A stretch of 64,000 nt of DNA from Ostrinia nubilalis. Lineage: Eukaryota; Arthropoda; Insecta; Lepidoptera; Crambidae. Every line of letters begins with the position of its first letter. The first letter of the stretch is position 1. Positions 22,550-34,484 of the stretch are shown here, in pieces. The translations under genes and the position numbers were made by a program. The stretch spans positions 11,036,001 to 11,100,000 of the forward strand of contig NC_087104.1 in assembly GCF_963855985.1 (NCBI RefSeq), written 5' to 3'. The notes under the pieces were generated by a model. The model saw nothing but the letters and a program-made list of their open reading frames with translations, ran no database searches and was not told where the DNA came from.

Positions 22550-24465
22550 TTTTAGAGACATACAAACAACATATCAAGATAGGTAGATTTTACTATATTT
22601 TACATAAATTATAATACCTACTTGTTTACAATAGCTGTAAATCTAATCTACCAAACTGCAAGACATATGCCCTTCCCCAATACATTTAATGGATGTCATT
22701 TACAGAGCCCCGCAATCTGACAATGAAAATGGGAAGCATTTTCTTATTGACACGAAAGAAAAAATATATCCCTGAAAATTTCACTCGAAAGAAAACACGC
22801 TTTATCACAGCCAAACAAGGTTCATTTTAAGTGAAATAAAATGCATATTTCACAAACAGTCGTCAATAAGGGAAGTAAAAAATATAACGCCATAATCGAC
22901 TTTCTATTGTGATGTTCATTAACTTAAATTATGTAATAAAGGCTGATAAATTGCGAAAATATTCTTTGAGAATTGGTGATAACGAGTTTTCCTCGTACAG
23001 GCGGCTGCATATTAGATTCAAACAAATTCGCACCTATTACCATACCACAGACAGGTGTTTGGCTACATTTGCCGTCGGTACAGTCACCAACATAAGAGAA
23101 TAGGCTTTGAAATACAATACATTCGTCTGAATAATGTTTTGGATTTATATTCTGTTTTTTCTTTTTCTTTCTTTCAAAGCATATTCCTTTGAATAAGGAA
23201 TAATTATAAACTAAAATAGAATAATTAACTGTAATGGTCCAAGAAAGTATAAGGTAACTAATAAGATTATAAAAGAAACTGATTAGCATATCCATTATGC
23301 TTTACTCGTACAATATGGCCATCAGTTTTACCTAACTGTGGGCCGATTTAAAATTTATGTTAAAAGGTCAGAGTTGAATAACATTGCATTGTTTTCCTTT
23401 TAATTTCCAGGAAATTTTGTGACTTATTTTAAAATAGGAAAAAATAAATTAAAAATAAATTCCATCAATAAATAGACGTAAAGCCTTTCCTCATTTCAGG
23501 CAAAAGCTGAAGCGATGCTTAATTAGGAATAATGTAATGTAATGTAATGACTCAAATGACTGATACAGATCCCTATTGTATAAATAAGTATAACGCAACA
23601 GGGAGAGACAAAAAACTTTTGTAATTAACAAACAATTTTCTATTACAGAAGTCTCACATTCATGGGATAAATTAACGTGACGTCATCATTTCCATCCTTG
23701 CCGGCCGTCCCTACTCCCTGTATACTCGAGTTCTAAGCAAAATACGTAGCATGTAACAGTGCAAGTGCGCCGTTAAGTGGCCTCAAGAACTTCTGCCGAG
23801 GGTCTCTTGTAGGGACTCCATAAGACTAGTTTCAGGCGACAGAAGAATAAATATCCATTATTACAGAAATAGATTTCTCCTTAGTAAAATAAAATATGGA
23901 TGAGTTCAGTCCCTCCCTCTCCTTTAGTTAGTAGAACAGCACGATAAAACTTCTTTGCTAGGTACGGGACTTATCCCACCACTGTAACTCCTGTATAGGC
24001 AGGATCTACAGCATGGCCTTCAATAAAACCTAACCAGTGAAGGTAGAGTAGTCCCGGGGATAGCTTGAATCTACAGCGAATTTAACCAGAAATTTCGAAA
24101 TACGAGTAAATGTCGACATAAAGGGAGAGTTTGGTAGGTAGGTAAAGATTGTTTGGTTAGGTCTACAATGTGCGTGTGTATAATGGAAAAACTTTAGTTA
24201 TTTTTTTCTAAATAGCCTCAAACATCCTTGACATTAGGCACATGATAATGGAACCGCAAACGCTGCTCACCGAAGCTTGAAACTTGTAAAATAACTTGTT
24301 GATAACAAATAATGGCTATAATAACAAACAGTCACGCTGCTCGTGTCGTTTGGAGCAGATGATTGTTATGTGTTGGAAAAATAAAGTTAAATGGGTCCGA
24401 TTAATAATATTACGTAACTCACACGACCTTCGAGTCGTTTTGGTCGAGTATATCTACGTTCCTGT
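22550..24465. other. AT-rich spacer
   Basis: The minus open frame 23295-22924 contains a cysteine-rich patch but also a lysine run from low-complexity DNA and no known domain. An AATGT run lies at 23528-23552. I see no gene. Confidence 0.35.
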
Positions 24466-24472
24466 GTGCTTA

Positions 24473-24635
24473 CCATGAGTTTACGTTAGGTGTGCTCGCT
24501 AGCGACTGCGTAAAAAAATGACATTAATTGTATGACATATTGCGCAGCGCCCCTAGCGGCTACTTTCAAGAAACAAAATCTTCATAGAGATTTTTGACGT
24601 ACTCGCTAGCGAGCACACCTAACGTAAACTCATGG
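24473..24635. mobile_element. MITE E, copy 1 (CCATGAGTTTACGTTAGGTG termini, TA-flanked)
   Basis: Inverted ends of about 33 bp (CCATGAGTTTACGTTAGGTG then TGCTCGCTAGCGA) and TA on both sides. The termini contain the palindrome TCGCTAGCGA. Confidence 0.75.
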
Positions 24636-24737
24636 TAGGTACACTGTACCTACATCTAATCTAGAGACACCAGAGCAACCATATTCCTAAGCAATAACCT
24701 TTGCTGAAGACCATTCCTATTTTGAACAGTGTGCTTA

Positions 24738-24881
24738 CCATGAGTTTACGTTAGGTGTGCTCGCTATCGCTAGCGAGTGCGTCAAAAAATCTATGAAGAT
24801 TTTAGTTCTTGAAAGTAGCTGCTAGGGGCGCTGTACAATGTCATGTCATTTTTACGCAGTCGCTCGCTAGAAAACTCAAGG
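24738..24881. mobile_element. MITE E, copy 2, opposite internal orientation
   Basis: This is the same family 100 bp after copy 1, but with its interior reversed (ATCTATGAAGATTTT before TGCTAGGGGCGCTG). The right terminus is worn. Its closing TA is shared with the mariner-like terminus at 24884. Confidence 0.7.
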
Positions 24882-24883
24882 TA

Positions 24884-24981
24884 CAGTCAGCGTCAAATAG
24901 TTCGTGAGACCCAAAGTTGCAAAAAAGTTCGCGACTCGTCTTTGTTACAATTGGAATAAGGTTGGGTTGTCAACATTTTGG
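24884..24981. mobile_element. Half copy of the CAGTCAGCG mariner-like MITE
   Basis: It begins with the same terminus as the element at 2910 and shares its middle (TTTGTTACAATTGGAATAAG), but the right terminus is missing. Its left end shares the TA dinucleotide with the end of another MITE at 24881. Confidence 0.6.
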
Positions 24982-24984
24982 CTT

Positions 24985-26935
24985 ACACAGGTGAATAAAG
25001 TTACCTAATACCTATGTAGATTCACAAAACCCAATTGATGAGGGTAAAGTATTACGAAATTCTGGCGATGATGTTCTACGTATTCGTAATTCAATTCAAG
25101 TCGTATATCAACTGTCCCGTTTGCTGAATGATTCGTGGTGGCACCAATCCGACTGAAGTTTATGCGCTTTCACCGGCCTGAACGGATTCTAGCCGGAATT
25201 ATCTGGATTAAACCAGTTTAACGAGCAAACCTTGTTATTCCCAGGTATGCTACGGTGAGCTTCAGGATAAATCAATTTTCTCGTAATTAATCTTTTTTAG
25301 GGTTCCATAAAAAAATAAGAATACTTATTGGATCACTTCTCTTGGATATCAAGAGCTTTTTTCAAAATCACGGGAAGACATTAAAAGGCTTTGCTATACG
25401 GTGTCCTGAAGTTGTAAAAAAAGTTTCAGTGCAGATGTAATCTGGACTCGTTGGGAATCAAAGTATGAACTTACATCACTGAATCCGATAATAATTTTGA
25501 TAAATAGTAATGTCCACGTGGACATAGGAATTGGAGAATAAGGGCAAGTAATGTAAGATATGACGAAGGTACCAGAAGAAAGAGTGGGAAAAAAGAGTAA
25601 TTAATGATAATTATGAGTATGAGTTTGATTACGGAATCCTTAGTTCGCGAGTACGACTCGCACTTGACCAGTTTTTGTACTGTTGAGGACACCTACGCTC
25701 TCATTAAGGGTGCAAATGGAAAACATGGTTTTAAAATATCCACAATTTACTTTGAACTCATTGGAAGTATTCTTTTTATAAATAGCGACCAATGTACTCG
25801 TAGATACGATGACGTTGACGCACGTTGTTTGATTGACTGTGTTGTGGGAAGAAGTAGTGCAATTAAAATACACTATATTATCTACTATACTTATGTAACA
25901 TGTAACTACATATTAATTAATCCTTGATTGCAAAGTGAAATAATAGGTAATGTTAGATAATTGGGTAGTCGACATCACACATTAATGACGTACTTATAAT
26001 TGTTAAACGATAAGAGCCCTACATAGGTATGTAAAGAAAGTTTCGTGTATAATGTAACTTTCTCGTCAAAATATTTGACTAGTCATTGATTCCACTACAC
26101 TATAAGTAATAATACAGTTAGGTTATGCACATACTTAGCCAATAATTTATTTTAGGTTTGAGGAAAGAAGTAAGGAAGGAAACTTGGAATTATTCGTTTA
26201 ATGGTGTCAAATAGGTAACATAGAGACTGTTCTTTCTCCGTTAGGTAACATAGAGACTGTTCTTTCTCCGTTTCAAATTCAATATATTTTTATATTTTGT
26301 TTGAAATACTGCTAAGATATTCTATTAGCCTGGACAGTAACTTCGTAACTGCTGGCGTGTGATTACGCCATAATGTTATCATAACGGATGACATACGTAA
26401 ACATATATTGTGAACAACTATTACCGCTATTATTCGCCCGAACAAACAATCTTGTTTACGCTACCGCATGAGCCGCGTTTTGAAATTCAATTTAAAAATT
26501 GTTTGTGAATAGCAAGTTTACATGGCCTCGAAAAAATAGGGTTTGTTTTCCATTTGTACTTTTCTTTCAGCCGCTTTCATGATGTTTGTTGATACAGTTC
26601 GTAAATAGATTGGCTTTCAAAACAAGCGGATGATACCTCTTAATTAGGTAGTTGAAATGGCTTCTATAAAGCTTTTTTGTTTACTTACTCGTACTTGGGT
26701 TATTTATACCTACCTATAAATAACTTAAAAGGTTTTGTACGTTAGCTTATACTTTTAAATATACCTATCATTGGTCGCTTACATAGGTACCTAATACATT
26801 ATGCAATTCACATTTTCCATAGGTAGATAAGACTTATTAAAAGACGATTCAATCCCAACGAGTAAAAGCCTACACTTTCTTTCAATTGTAATAGCAGCAT
26901 ATGCATAGGACATCGCCTCTATCAATATCTGTATT
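24985..26935. other. AT-rich spacer with a short tandem duplication
   Basis: At 26213-26270 the phrase GGTAACATAGAGACTGTTCT plus TTCTCCGTT is repeated twice in tandem (28-29 bp unit). Open frames near 25604-25927 lack recognisable features. Confidence 0.4.
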
Positions 26936-26989
26936 TTTTAACCTCAACGGGGAAGCCCTTGGCCGTGCATCACACCTGATGGAAATTCT

Positions 26990-27240
26990 TGGAAAAAATT
27001 AAGCAGTCAATCAGTCTTGTGGGTGGACGTCCCTCGCTGTGTTTTCCGGTACGTGGCCTCCACTCCAGAATCTTGCTGCCCCATCGGACCGACGACCCAT
27101 CGGTCTTGCTGGACCGACGACATCATAAAGGTATCAGGAAGGCGCTGGACGCAGGCCGCTACCAACCGGGTAACATGGAAAGCATAGGGGGAGGCCTATG
27201 TTCTGCAGTGGATGTCCTATGGCTGAGATGATGATGATGA
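26990..27240 (+). mobile_element. RTE LINE 3' end with 5' inversion
   Basis: From about 27100 the plus strand encodes the C-terminal RTE segment WTDDIIKVSGRRWTQAATNR, one in-frame stop, then GEAYV-QW and a GATGAT tail. The preceding 100 bp are the upstream part of the same element in reverse (GTGGGTGGACGTCCCTCG...). This is a twin-priming structure like the one at 3.1 kb. Confidence 0.65.
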
Positions 27241-27249
27241 TGATGATGA

Positions 27250-27965
27250 GAGGTCTAAAACGCAGTCGATGCCAGACATCGGCGAAGGGAGAACAAGTCG
27301 ATGCGTGATTAACGAATACAGAAGACGTCACATTTATACCAAATAAGACTCCTAACCATAACTTTATGTAAATTAAATGACACATCAAGTTTGCAGTTCC
27401 CACTTCACGAAGGAAGCAATTTCGAGTCGGAACCGTGGCGTGAAGGAAATAAGCAAATTACGCGACGAATGGGCCAACGCCGACCTCAAAGTGTAACTCG
27501 GTTACAGGGGCTCGAATGGGGCATAAAATTACAATAATAATTAAATATGTGTAGTAATCATTCGTTGGTTACTTTAATACAGCAAATAAAAGAGCAATTT
27601 CCAGAGTAGGCGCAAGTTTTACAATTAATATCGAGAACATGTTTTGCATATATTGAAAAAGATTCCGTTTAAATAACTCAACACATAGGTTATATTATCG
27701 ATAATATACTTTTGTAATAAGTAAAATGTGCGATTAAGATGATGGCAGATTAATCGGTCCCAAAAAAAGCAAATGCAGCTTAAAGTTTATGCAACAGATT
27801 TCCCCAAACGATAAAATCTTGATTGGCCTTTGAAGTCACTGGTAGCTAAGCATCTTCACGGATAAAGAGAAAAATCAGACGGAACCTTTGTTTGATCTTA
27901 AGAGGACTGCGTGAACTGCGTCACCGCTCTGAAAGAAATATGGTTTGGAATTTAGCATTAATTTT
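27250..27965. other. AT-rich spacer
   Basis: Nothing beyond short chance open frames is seen here. Confidence 0.35.
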
Positions 27966-27969
27966 TTAA

Positions 27970-28229
27970 AGCCGTGTGGTGACGGCAGAGTAGAATACAT
28001 TTGTCACCAACCCCTACTCTTCCCGCGGGTGTCGTAAGAGGCGACTTAGGGACTACACATCAAACAGAGAATGGGCAGCAGCGCTCTCTGAAAAACATCA
28101 ATCTTTTAAACTGCGATCTCCAACCCGCCTGCCTAGCGTGGAGATTATGGCAAAACCCTCCACTATAGTGGAGGAGGCTCATAGTCCAGCAGTGGACTGT
28201 AAAGGGCTGTTGATGATGATGATGATTAA
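27970..28229 (+). mobile_element. Lepidopteran LINE/SINE 3' tail ending in GATGAT repeats
   Basis: GGTGTCGTAAGAGGCGACTT, CCCGCCTGCCTAGCGTGGAG and GCAGTGGACTGTAAAGGGCT followed by GATGATGATGATGAT form a known dispersed 3' end in moth genomes. I recognise it from its wording and tail; the clade is not settled. Confidence 0.55.
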
Positions 28230-28699
28230 TTTTTTATGTGTTTATCAATTTACATACTTTATAGACTCGTTATTAGCGGTAAGTTACGTGTGCATTGTAC
28301 ACAGTTTTAAGGATTCTCCATAATTTAATTTTAGGTCAATGGAATGGAATATTTTGAGAGGCTGACGGCCGAATACTGAAACGCCATTTAAATATTTGAC
28401 GGCTTCTCAAATAGTTAAGCAGCTCCTAAACTTACAATTCGCATACTCAAAACAATATCTGAGCAGTTCTCAATTTTTAAGCACCTCTCAAATTAAGTTG
28501 CACTTAAACGCCACTCAAATGAATTTTCGCATACTGAAACGCCATTCAACGCTAAGCATTACTCAAACAACTGTCAAATCGTCTTATGCAGCTGTTAAAT
28601 TTGAGAGTGCTTGCCCGGTATCTTAAATCCTATTCTTATACCTAAATCGACCTAAATAGTGGTAAATAATGTGTGTCATCGTTATCATTTCTTTCGAGG

Positions 28700-28992
28700 C
28701 TCGAGGAAATACCTAGATCTAATCGCAGGAACGCAATAAGGCTGAACGCTATTGAAAAATATTATTATAATGACATGCAATTCCGAGCGAGGTTCCGCGT
28801 CTCTAAAGAAACGGTGTTGTTTCTGGATTCATAATTTGGAAGCTCTTTGAAACCCCTCACCAAACGCCATACAACCAGTGGACCAAATACTTATTATAAC
28901 CCTACTGTTCTACGCAACGGGAAGTTATGAATGTGTACTAGGTGATATCTTCCACATCTAACAGCCAACTGTGCATCGTATAGTGCACGAAG
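28700..28992 (+). pseudogene. HARBI1-like transposase remnant, N-terminal part
   Basis: Read with frame changes, the strand gives NAIEKYYYNDMQFRARFRVS followed after a stop and frameshift by LFYATGSYECVLGDIFHI, a stop, then QPTVHRIVHE. The FYATGSF...GD..GIS.PTV.R order is the signature of the Harbinger transposase N-terminal half. At least two stops and a frameshift make it inactive. Confidence 0.75.
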
Positions 28993-29738
28993 TATAGCCT
29001 GACCAGGAACATAAAAACCCTCGCCATGTTGCGGAAAACTAATGGTACTAATTTCTTTTAATGGCAACAATAACTAAAAACTTCATCGACATGTCACCTT
29101 GCATGTCAGTCTATTGCTGTCAAAGTGTAAACAAACTTTATTTTAAATGTGCGCAATTGATTTTGTGAATGAAATTGCTAAAATATTTTTATAGTCGTGA
29201 AAGAAAAGTGGTTCACAATGTGTTAAAGTATTTGTCGAAGAGAAATACCAAGGGTTCGGACAATATTTTCATTGAATAATGTTTCCAACAAAGGTTGTCA
29301 AATTGACTGACATGTTTATCGTATAGTACAGTCCACTATGAAAATTAGCTGTGGTTTGTTTCAACTACCTATTTTAAAGCTTTTTGTCACTTTCTAAGTG
29401 TTGAATTTTATGGAATTGGGAAAGAAGTACCGAGTTTGAAGCGTTCATGAGCAGACATTGCAGTTGAATATTCAAGTTCTGAATTTGATTATTGATAAAT
29501 AATAAAATAAATCCTACTAGCTCGATTGATGGTTTCATTTAATTTATTTAAACCAGGTTACCTATAATAATGTGTTTTCGTTAATTTATGAAAATATCAA
29601 TTAGCCCGTAATCCTGAATCCTGATACATAAAGTTAGCCAATTAATTTAACACAGGTACGACTGTACTCAGTGTTGCACTATCAAATGCAATTGATGCGC
29701 CTCTATGCCAGGGTTTTTATGTTCCTGGTCAGGCTATA
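28993..29738. mobile_element. Element F, copy 1 (GCCTGACCAGGAACATAAAA termini), nested in Harbinger element
   Basis: Ends TATAGCCTGACCAGGAACAT and the exact complement delimit 746 bp. TATA is either target duplication or part of the termini. The interior is AT-rich with no transposase. A second copy at 36.2 kb is near identical, so both are comparatively young and younger than the Harbinger copy it entered. Confidence 0.8.
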
Positions 29739-29900
29739 ACAACCAAAATAGCTGCTATGAAATCGCAATACAAACATGCCTATTTCTGAGGAATAAGGGG
29801 ACATCGCATAGCAGCATTTCCAAGAGTTGTAGATTTGTCAATTTGATTGATGCTCTGTCAACAATGATAAATGTCAATTGTGGTTACGTTTCGGTCCACT
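29739..29900 (+). pseudogene. Possible continuation of the Harbinger transposase remnant
   Basis: After the nested insertion the strand reads GHRIAAFPRVVDL, which resembles the FP.V.G..D.TH block that leads into the first catalytic Asp of this family; the DCTH part itself is not preserved. This is inference from position and a short resemblance. Confidence 0.4.
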
Positions 29901-30329
29901 ATCGCCACTTAATAGATTTCAACAATAAAAAGTATCACCTTTAAAATTATTTTTTTAATAAAATAAAAATGCAAGCATTAATTTTTTTATATGACAAAAC
30001 GAGATTTATTTATAATAGAAACTAAAAATAAACTGTTCTATGTTAAGTTGATTGAGTATATTTCCATAAAAGACAAAACATAACCAAACGATGCTGCGTG
30101 TAATGGATAAAAAACGTAAAGTTATTATTTGTGTAAATAAAAACATACTTTTTTTGGTAAATGTTGCCATTATGTAAACATTTGAGAGCTGCTTAGCTGA
30201 TCACGGCTTCAAATTCGTTGAGTGGCGTTTGAGAATACCATTTAAAATTGAAGGATACTTAAATTTAGGAGCCCGTCAGCTGAGTGAAAGATTTGAGTAG
30301 CGTTTCAGTATTCGGCCGTGAATTTTTTA

Positions 30330-31340
30330 CTTGATGCGAAACGACTACGAGTATAACCTTGCAAGCCTTTTTCTAAAAAAAAACAATAAAGCAACTAACA
30401 ATGCATCCGAAAAAAGTGCGCGTTTGTTTACTCATGTCGTCATGCTTTAACAATAGACACGGCACGGGCAAAGAAACCGTTATTAGGAAGTATTGATAAT
30501 TGTAAGCTGTTATGTAAGAAAACTTATTGTTTCCGACTACAGGAACGTCGTCTATTGCATAAACAGATTTCCCGGTATTGTCTTATATTTTGTCCGAAAT
30601 TTCGAGCCTATTGTCCGTATGGACAGCGCACTGGTATAGAAAATTGGCAATAAACGTCTCGGAGTAGTGATGTGACTCTACTAGGCCAAAAAGTGGGACA
30701 AAACCCGAAATAGCCTCAAAATTATATGGCTTGTAAATTTTCCCATTACAGCAAATTAATGAAACTTATGTCATAATTCAACTAACATGTAAACCTCTTC
30801 TATTTCTGAAAACTACATTAAAATTCGTTGAGTGGTTCGAAAGATCTTAGGGCACAAATAGCGAGAGTGACTTTGTTTAATACTATGTAAAAAAAAAGAT
30901 ACAGAGCAGTTACTTCCAGACGTTTCTGTAAGATTTAGGTCATAATCCTACGGAAATTTTCTAAAATTAAAATCAAAATTAAATTACGTTTAAAGTAATT
31001 TACCGCTGTCCCATCCCCTGTGTCCCATTCAACCCGGGACAGTAAAAGCCCGTATCTTGGTCGCACTAGCCTGGCCGGTACTGTCCCCTGTCCGCCTGCA
31101 GGCTGGCTCGAGGTTGTACCGAAGTATGCTGGGACCAAGTCGGCCGGCAGTGTACTAGGATAGTCCATTATTGAATTTGTGTACCACAGTCGCCTTGTAG
31201 GTAGAGGACAGATTTGAGAGCTCAATAAGGGGATTAAACGCTTAACCTACCTAAAAAACTTAGATTTTTTAACGAAACTGAAAAAATTTAAACAAATAAA
31301 ATAAAATAAAAATAAAATAAAATTATTATTATTAAACTGA
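30330..31340. other. Spacer with a C/G-richer patch
   Basis: 31010-31160 is GC-richer (CCCTGTCCGCCTGCAGGCTG) and covered by a minus open frame without recognisable domain; probably repeat-derived. No gene is supported. Confidence 0.35.
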
Positions 31341-31350
31341 AAACAGGGCA

Positions 31351-31585
31351 GGGCACATAGTACGCAGAACTGACGGCCGATGGGGCAGCAAGGTTCTGGA
31401 ATGGAGGCCACGTACCGGAAAACGCAGCGTGGGACGTCCACCCACAAGGTGGACCGACGACCTTATAAAGGTAGCGGGAAGGCGCTGGATGCAGGCCGCT
31501 ACCAACCGTGCGATGTGGAAGTAATTGGGGGAGGCCTATGTTCAGCAGTGGACGTCCTGTGGCTGAAATGATGATGATGATGATG
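31351..31585 (+). pseudogene. RTE-clade LINE, C-terminal coding end and tail
   Basis: The plus strand encodes 72 codons in one frame: GHIVRRTDGRWGSKVLEWRP, then GRPPTRWTDDLIKVAGRRWM, QAATNRAMWK, a single TAA, LGEAYVQQWTSCG and TGA. The order GRPxxRWxDD...AGxxWxxxAxxRxxW...GEAYxQQW is the typical end of RTE-type reverse-transcriptase polyproteins. A GATGATGATG tail follows. It is the best preserved copy here and a reference for the fragments at 3.1, 21.2, 27.0, 55.0 and 61.1 kb. Confidence 0.75.
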
Positions 31586-32065
31586 AAACTGAAAACTATT
31601 TTTTGCTTCGCCCAAAGGTAAACAGGCAGAGAATGCCCAATGGCATTAAGTTTGCCTTGTGTACCAATTATAATATGCCATTAAAGCTTAAATAAATAAG
31701 AGATCTTAAAAGGCACGCACTAAATTTCAATTGAACTAAAATTAATTAAATGTAGAGTAATAAAAATAAACTGACCATAAACAAAGATTGAACGCTATGA
31801 TAGTCTAAAAAACTGCTGACCTAGCCAAATAAGTAAGCAAGAAACTTTATTCGTGGTTTCAGGAAATATAAAAACTTTGGAGATGGCCCTGAGAGTCAAA
31901 TTGGAAGAGATAGTGTTTCGGGTCAAACAGTTATTTGGAACTTGAAATCAAACACATCGATAGTATATTTTTAAAACCAAGAATATTTTCACATGCACTC
32001 TTGCGCTGTCACATTTTTGTAGTAAAATAACTTTTTTTACGGGACAAGAGGCAAACGAGTAAATG

Positions 32066-32260
32066 ACTAGCTTTCCGCCCGCAGCTTCACCCACTTGGAA
32101 TTTTTCGGTTTTTTATATAACCTATAACACTCAGCAATAATGTGGCTATCTATTGGTGAAAGAATTTTTAAAATCGTCCAGTAGATCCCGAGATTACCCC
32201 TTACAATTTAACAAATATACAAACACACAAACTTTACCTCTTTATAATATTAGTATAGAT
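32066..32260 (-). mobile_element. Short Helitron, minus orientation
   Basis: It begins ACTAGCTTTCCGCCCGCAGC (complement of the CTAGT 3' end) and closes CTTTATAATATTAGTATAGA (complement of the 5' start). Confidence 0.65.
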
Positions 32261-32559
32261 TACCGTCGCCCATAGACACCCACAGGCCCACATCCTACAA
32301 GTAAGTAAGTATTCTAGTTGATGTGCCCTCTATTACAAGCGATTTAAAAGGAATCGACATGAGTGGGTATAGACCAAAATGTAGTTAATTAACATCAATC
32401 CGAAGAACGAACTTTACTCAGAGTTGCGAAGCAGGAAATAGACCAGCATCTTGCTCTACTTAGGTATCTCTGTTAATTACTCATTATAAGTTCGAGCAAT
32501 TAACTAAGGGCCGCCATTTTGAGGATCCTTTCCTGATTTTTACTATGAATTTATAGATT

Positions 32560-34482
32560 ACTAGCTGACTCAGCGAACTTCGTTCCGACTATGTTTATCA
32601 GAAATTATGTAAGATTCTAATGAGGATCAGTACTGTTGTAGAAAATTCAATAAAACTATTATCTACGTTAATCTTTAAGACATAAGAAAGATATATCTTT
32701 TTGAATTATCCAAATCGGACCATTACTTACGAAGATATTAAGTAATAAACATAGGCCGTTTTTGCCGCTAAAAGTCAACGTACGCAAGGCCGCGTGACGT
32801 CACTATATCCGAATCGAGCGCAGCCGGCGTACTATTGGGATGGAAAATATTTTTTTCCGGCTAAACTATCAGTTTTAGAAAAAAACTTTTAATAACATTT
32901 ATTCTTCAAAATAAAGTAACCTATCGACCAGTAATTTTTAAAAATAAAAATTTTGAAAAATAAGTATTGCTGTGTCCAAAAACCACATTTTCATAGGATT
33001 CGATGCAATGCGGAGACGCGGTTGGGGTGAGTGTAACTTAATGATTGTTTGTATTGAACATAATAATACATAATATGATGCTAATACCCAGTTTCTGGCC
33101 TGGGGGGGGGGGGGGGGGGATAAGTCATACCCAGCTTATAGCCTGGGGGGAGGGGCAAGCCTTACCCAGCTTCTGGCCTTGGTGGGAGGGGGGAGAGGCA
33201 AGTCATACCCAGTTTCTGGCCTGGGGGGGGGGGGGGTAAGTAATACCCAGCTTCCGGCCGAGGGGGAGTCATACCTAGCTTATGCTTATGGACTGGGGGA
33301 AGGGGCTAGCCTTACCCAGCTTCTGGCTTGGGGAGAGGGGGGGGAGGGGTCAAGTCGTAACCAGTTTCTATGGGCTGGGGGGAGGGGCTAGCCTTACCCA
33401 GCTTATGGCCTGGGGGAGGGGGGGGGTCAAGTCATACCCAGTTTCTGGCATTTCTGGCATGGGGGGGGGGGGTGTCATACCCAGCTTCTGGCCGAAGGGG
33501 AGTCATATCCAGCTTATGCTTATGGCCTGGGGGTAGGGGCAAGCCTTACCTAGCTTCTGGCCTGGGGGGAGGGGGAGGGGTCAAGTCATACCCAGTTTCG
33601 GGCCGGGGGGGGGGGTCATGAATTCATGCCCAGCTTATGACCTGGGGAGAGGAGAGGGGCGGGGTAGTCATACCCAGCTTCTAGGCTAAGATTAAATAGA
33701 TTTCCAGCACGGAGCGGCTGTCCTTTCCTGCAGCAGCTGGCCCGCCCATGGGAACGGCGAATAGATAGGTAGGTAGGTTTAACTCAGAAAAACTAAATAA
33801 CAGGTAGGTATTGCGTGTACATCGAAATGATTTTCATAGCAATGTCTTGTAGCCTAGGCAGAGTGTATCTGCCTCAGCTATACCTTATTGTTAGAAGTAA
33901 ATAAATTAATACTTATACATTTTTATATTTTACTTGGAAGAAGATATGACTCTAACAACACTTATGTACACTTTATTTGAATAAATCGCCAAATATACCA
34001 CCGCGGAGACCCCAAATGCGTCTCTGCGTGCCATTGAATCGTATGAGCGTATGGATTTTTTGCGTTATTTTTCACAATTTCCATTTTTAAAAATTACCTA
34101 TCGATAGCTTACTATATTCTGATGAATAAATGTCATTACAAGTTTTTCTCTAAAACTGATAATTTGGCTAGAAAAAAATATTTTCTATCCACGCAGTACG
34201 CCGGCAGCGTTCGGATCGGATATAATGACGTCATCGTCCCCGCGCCGGGCGGTCAGTGAACTTTTTTAGTAATTTGGCCATAACTTCGTCAATTTTTGTC
34301 GTAGAACAAAAATTTTTGCACTGTGTATTAAGGATTTCTTAGCCCTATAAATCTGCATTCACAGCTAAAAATCGAAATGATCCTCATTGAGAATTTTTTT
34401 TTTCAAATCGGGCCAGTAGAATCGGAGCCCATTCAATACAAACAAATAATCAAATCTTTCTTCTTTATAATATTATTGTAGA
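32560..34482 (-). mobile_element. Helitron-like element with long internal inverted repeats around a G-rich minisatellite
   Basis: The edges are ACTAGCTGACTCAGCGAACT at left and CTTTATAATATTATTGTAGA at right, both Helitron-like. Inside, about 32610-33030 and 34005-34395 are diverged inverted repeats, best over the part with CCGGCGTACT, GAAAATATTTTTTTC and TATCAGTTTTAGA. The loop is the minisatellite at 33090-33690. No helicase or Rep gene is present. Confidence 0.6.
33090..33690. repeat. G-rich minisatellite (potential G-quadruplexes)
   Basis: About ten imperfect units alternate CATACCCAGTTTCTGGCC, CTTACCCAGCTTCTGGCC or CCAGCTTATGGCC with runs such as GGGGGGAGGGGCAAG. G runs of 6 to 18 are dense on the plus strand. 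Open frames rich in Gly are produced by the repeat in all three frames and are not genes. Confidence 0.9.
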
Positions 34483-34484
34483 CA

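Larger units (their letters stand above)
28366..30318. mobile_element. PIF/Harbinger element with broken transposase and a nested insertion
   Basis: Termini CGGCCGAATACTGAAACGC and its complement are flanked by TGA (28363-28365 and 30319-30321), the 3-bp TNA duplication typical of PIF/Harbinger. Subterminal ATACTGAAACGCCATTCAA repeats occur at the left. Inside is a HARBI1-like transposase remnant, split by another element at 28993-29738. The 1.95-kb unit is therefore a decayed autonomous element. Confidence 0.85.

Noticed and set aside
22924..23295. Minus-strand frame with cysteines and a hydrophobic start
   Set aside because: Contains a lysine run from low-complexity DNA, lacks a supported start and resembles no family.
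26989..27403. Open frames on both strands around a LINE tail
   Set aside because: They are out-of-frame readings of the RTE 3' end; the real reading gives WTDDIIKV with a stop.
33045..33621. Overlapping glycine-rich open frames
   Set aside because: They exist in several frames of the G-rich minisatellite and follow its repeat units.
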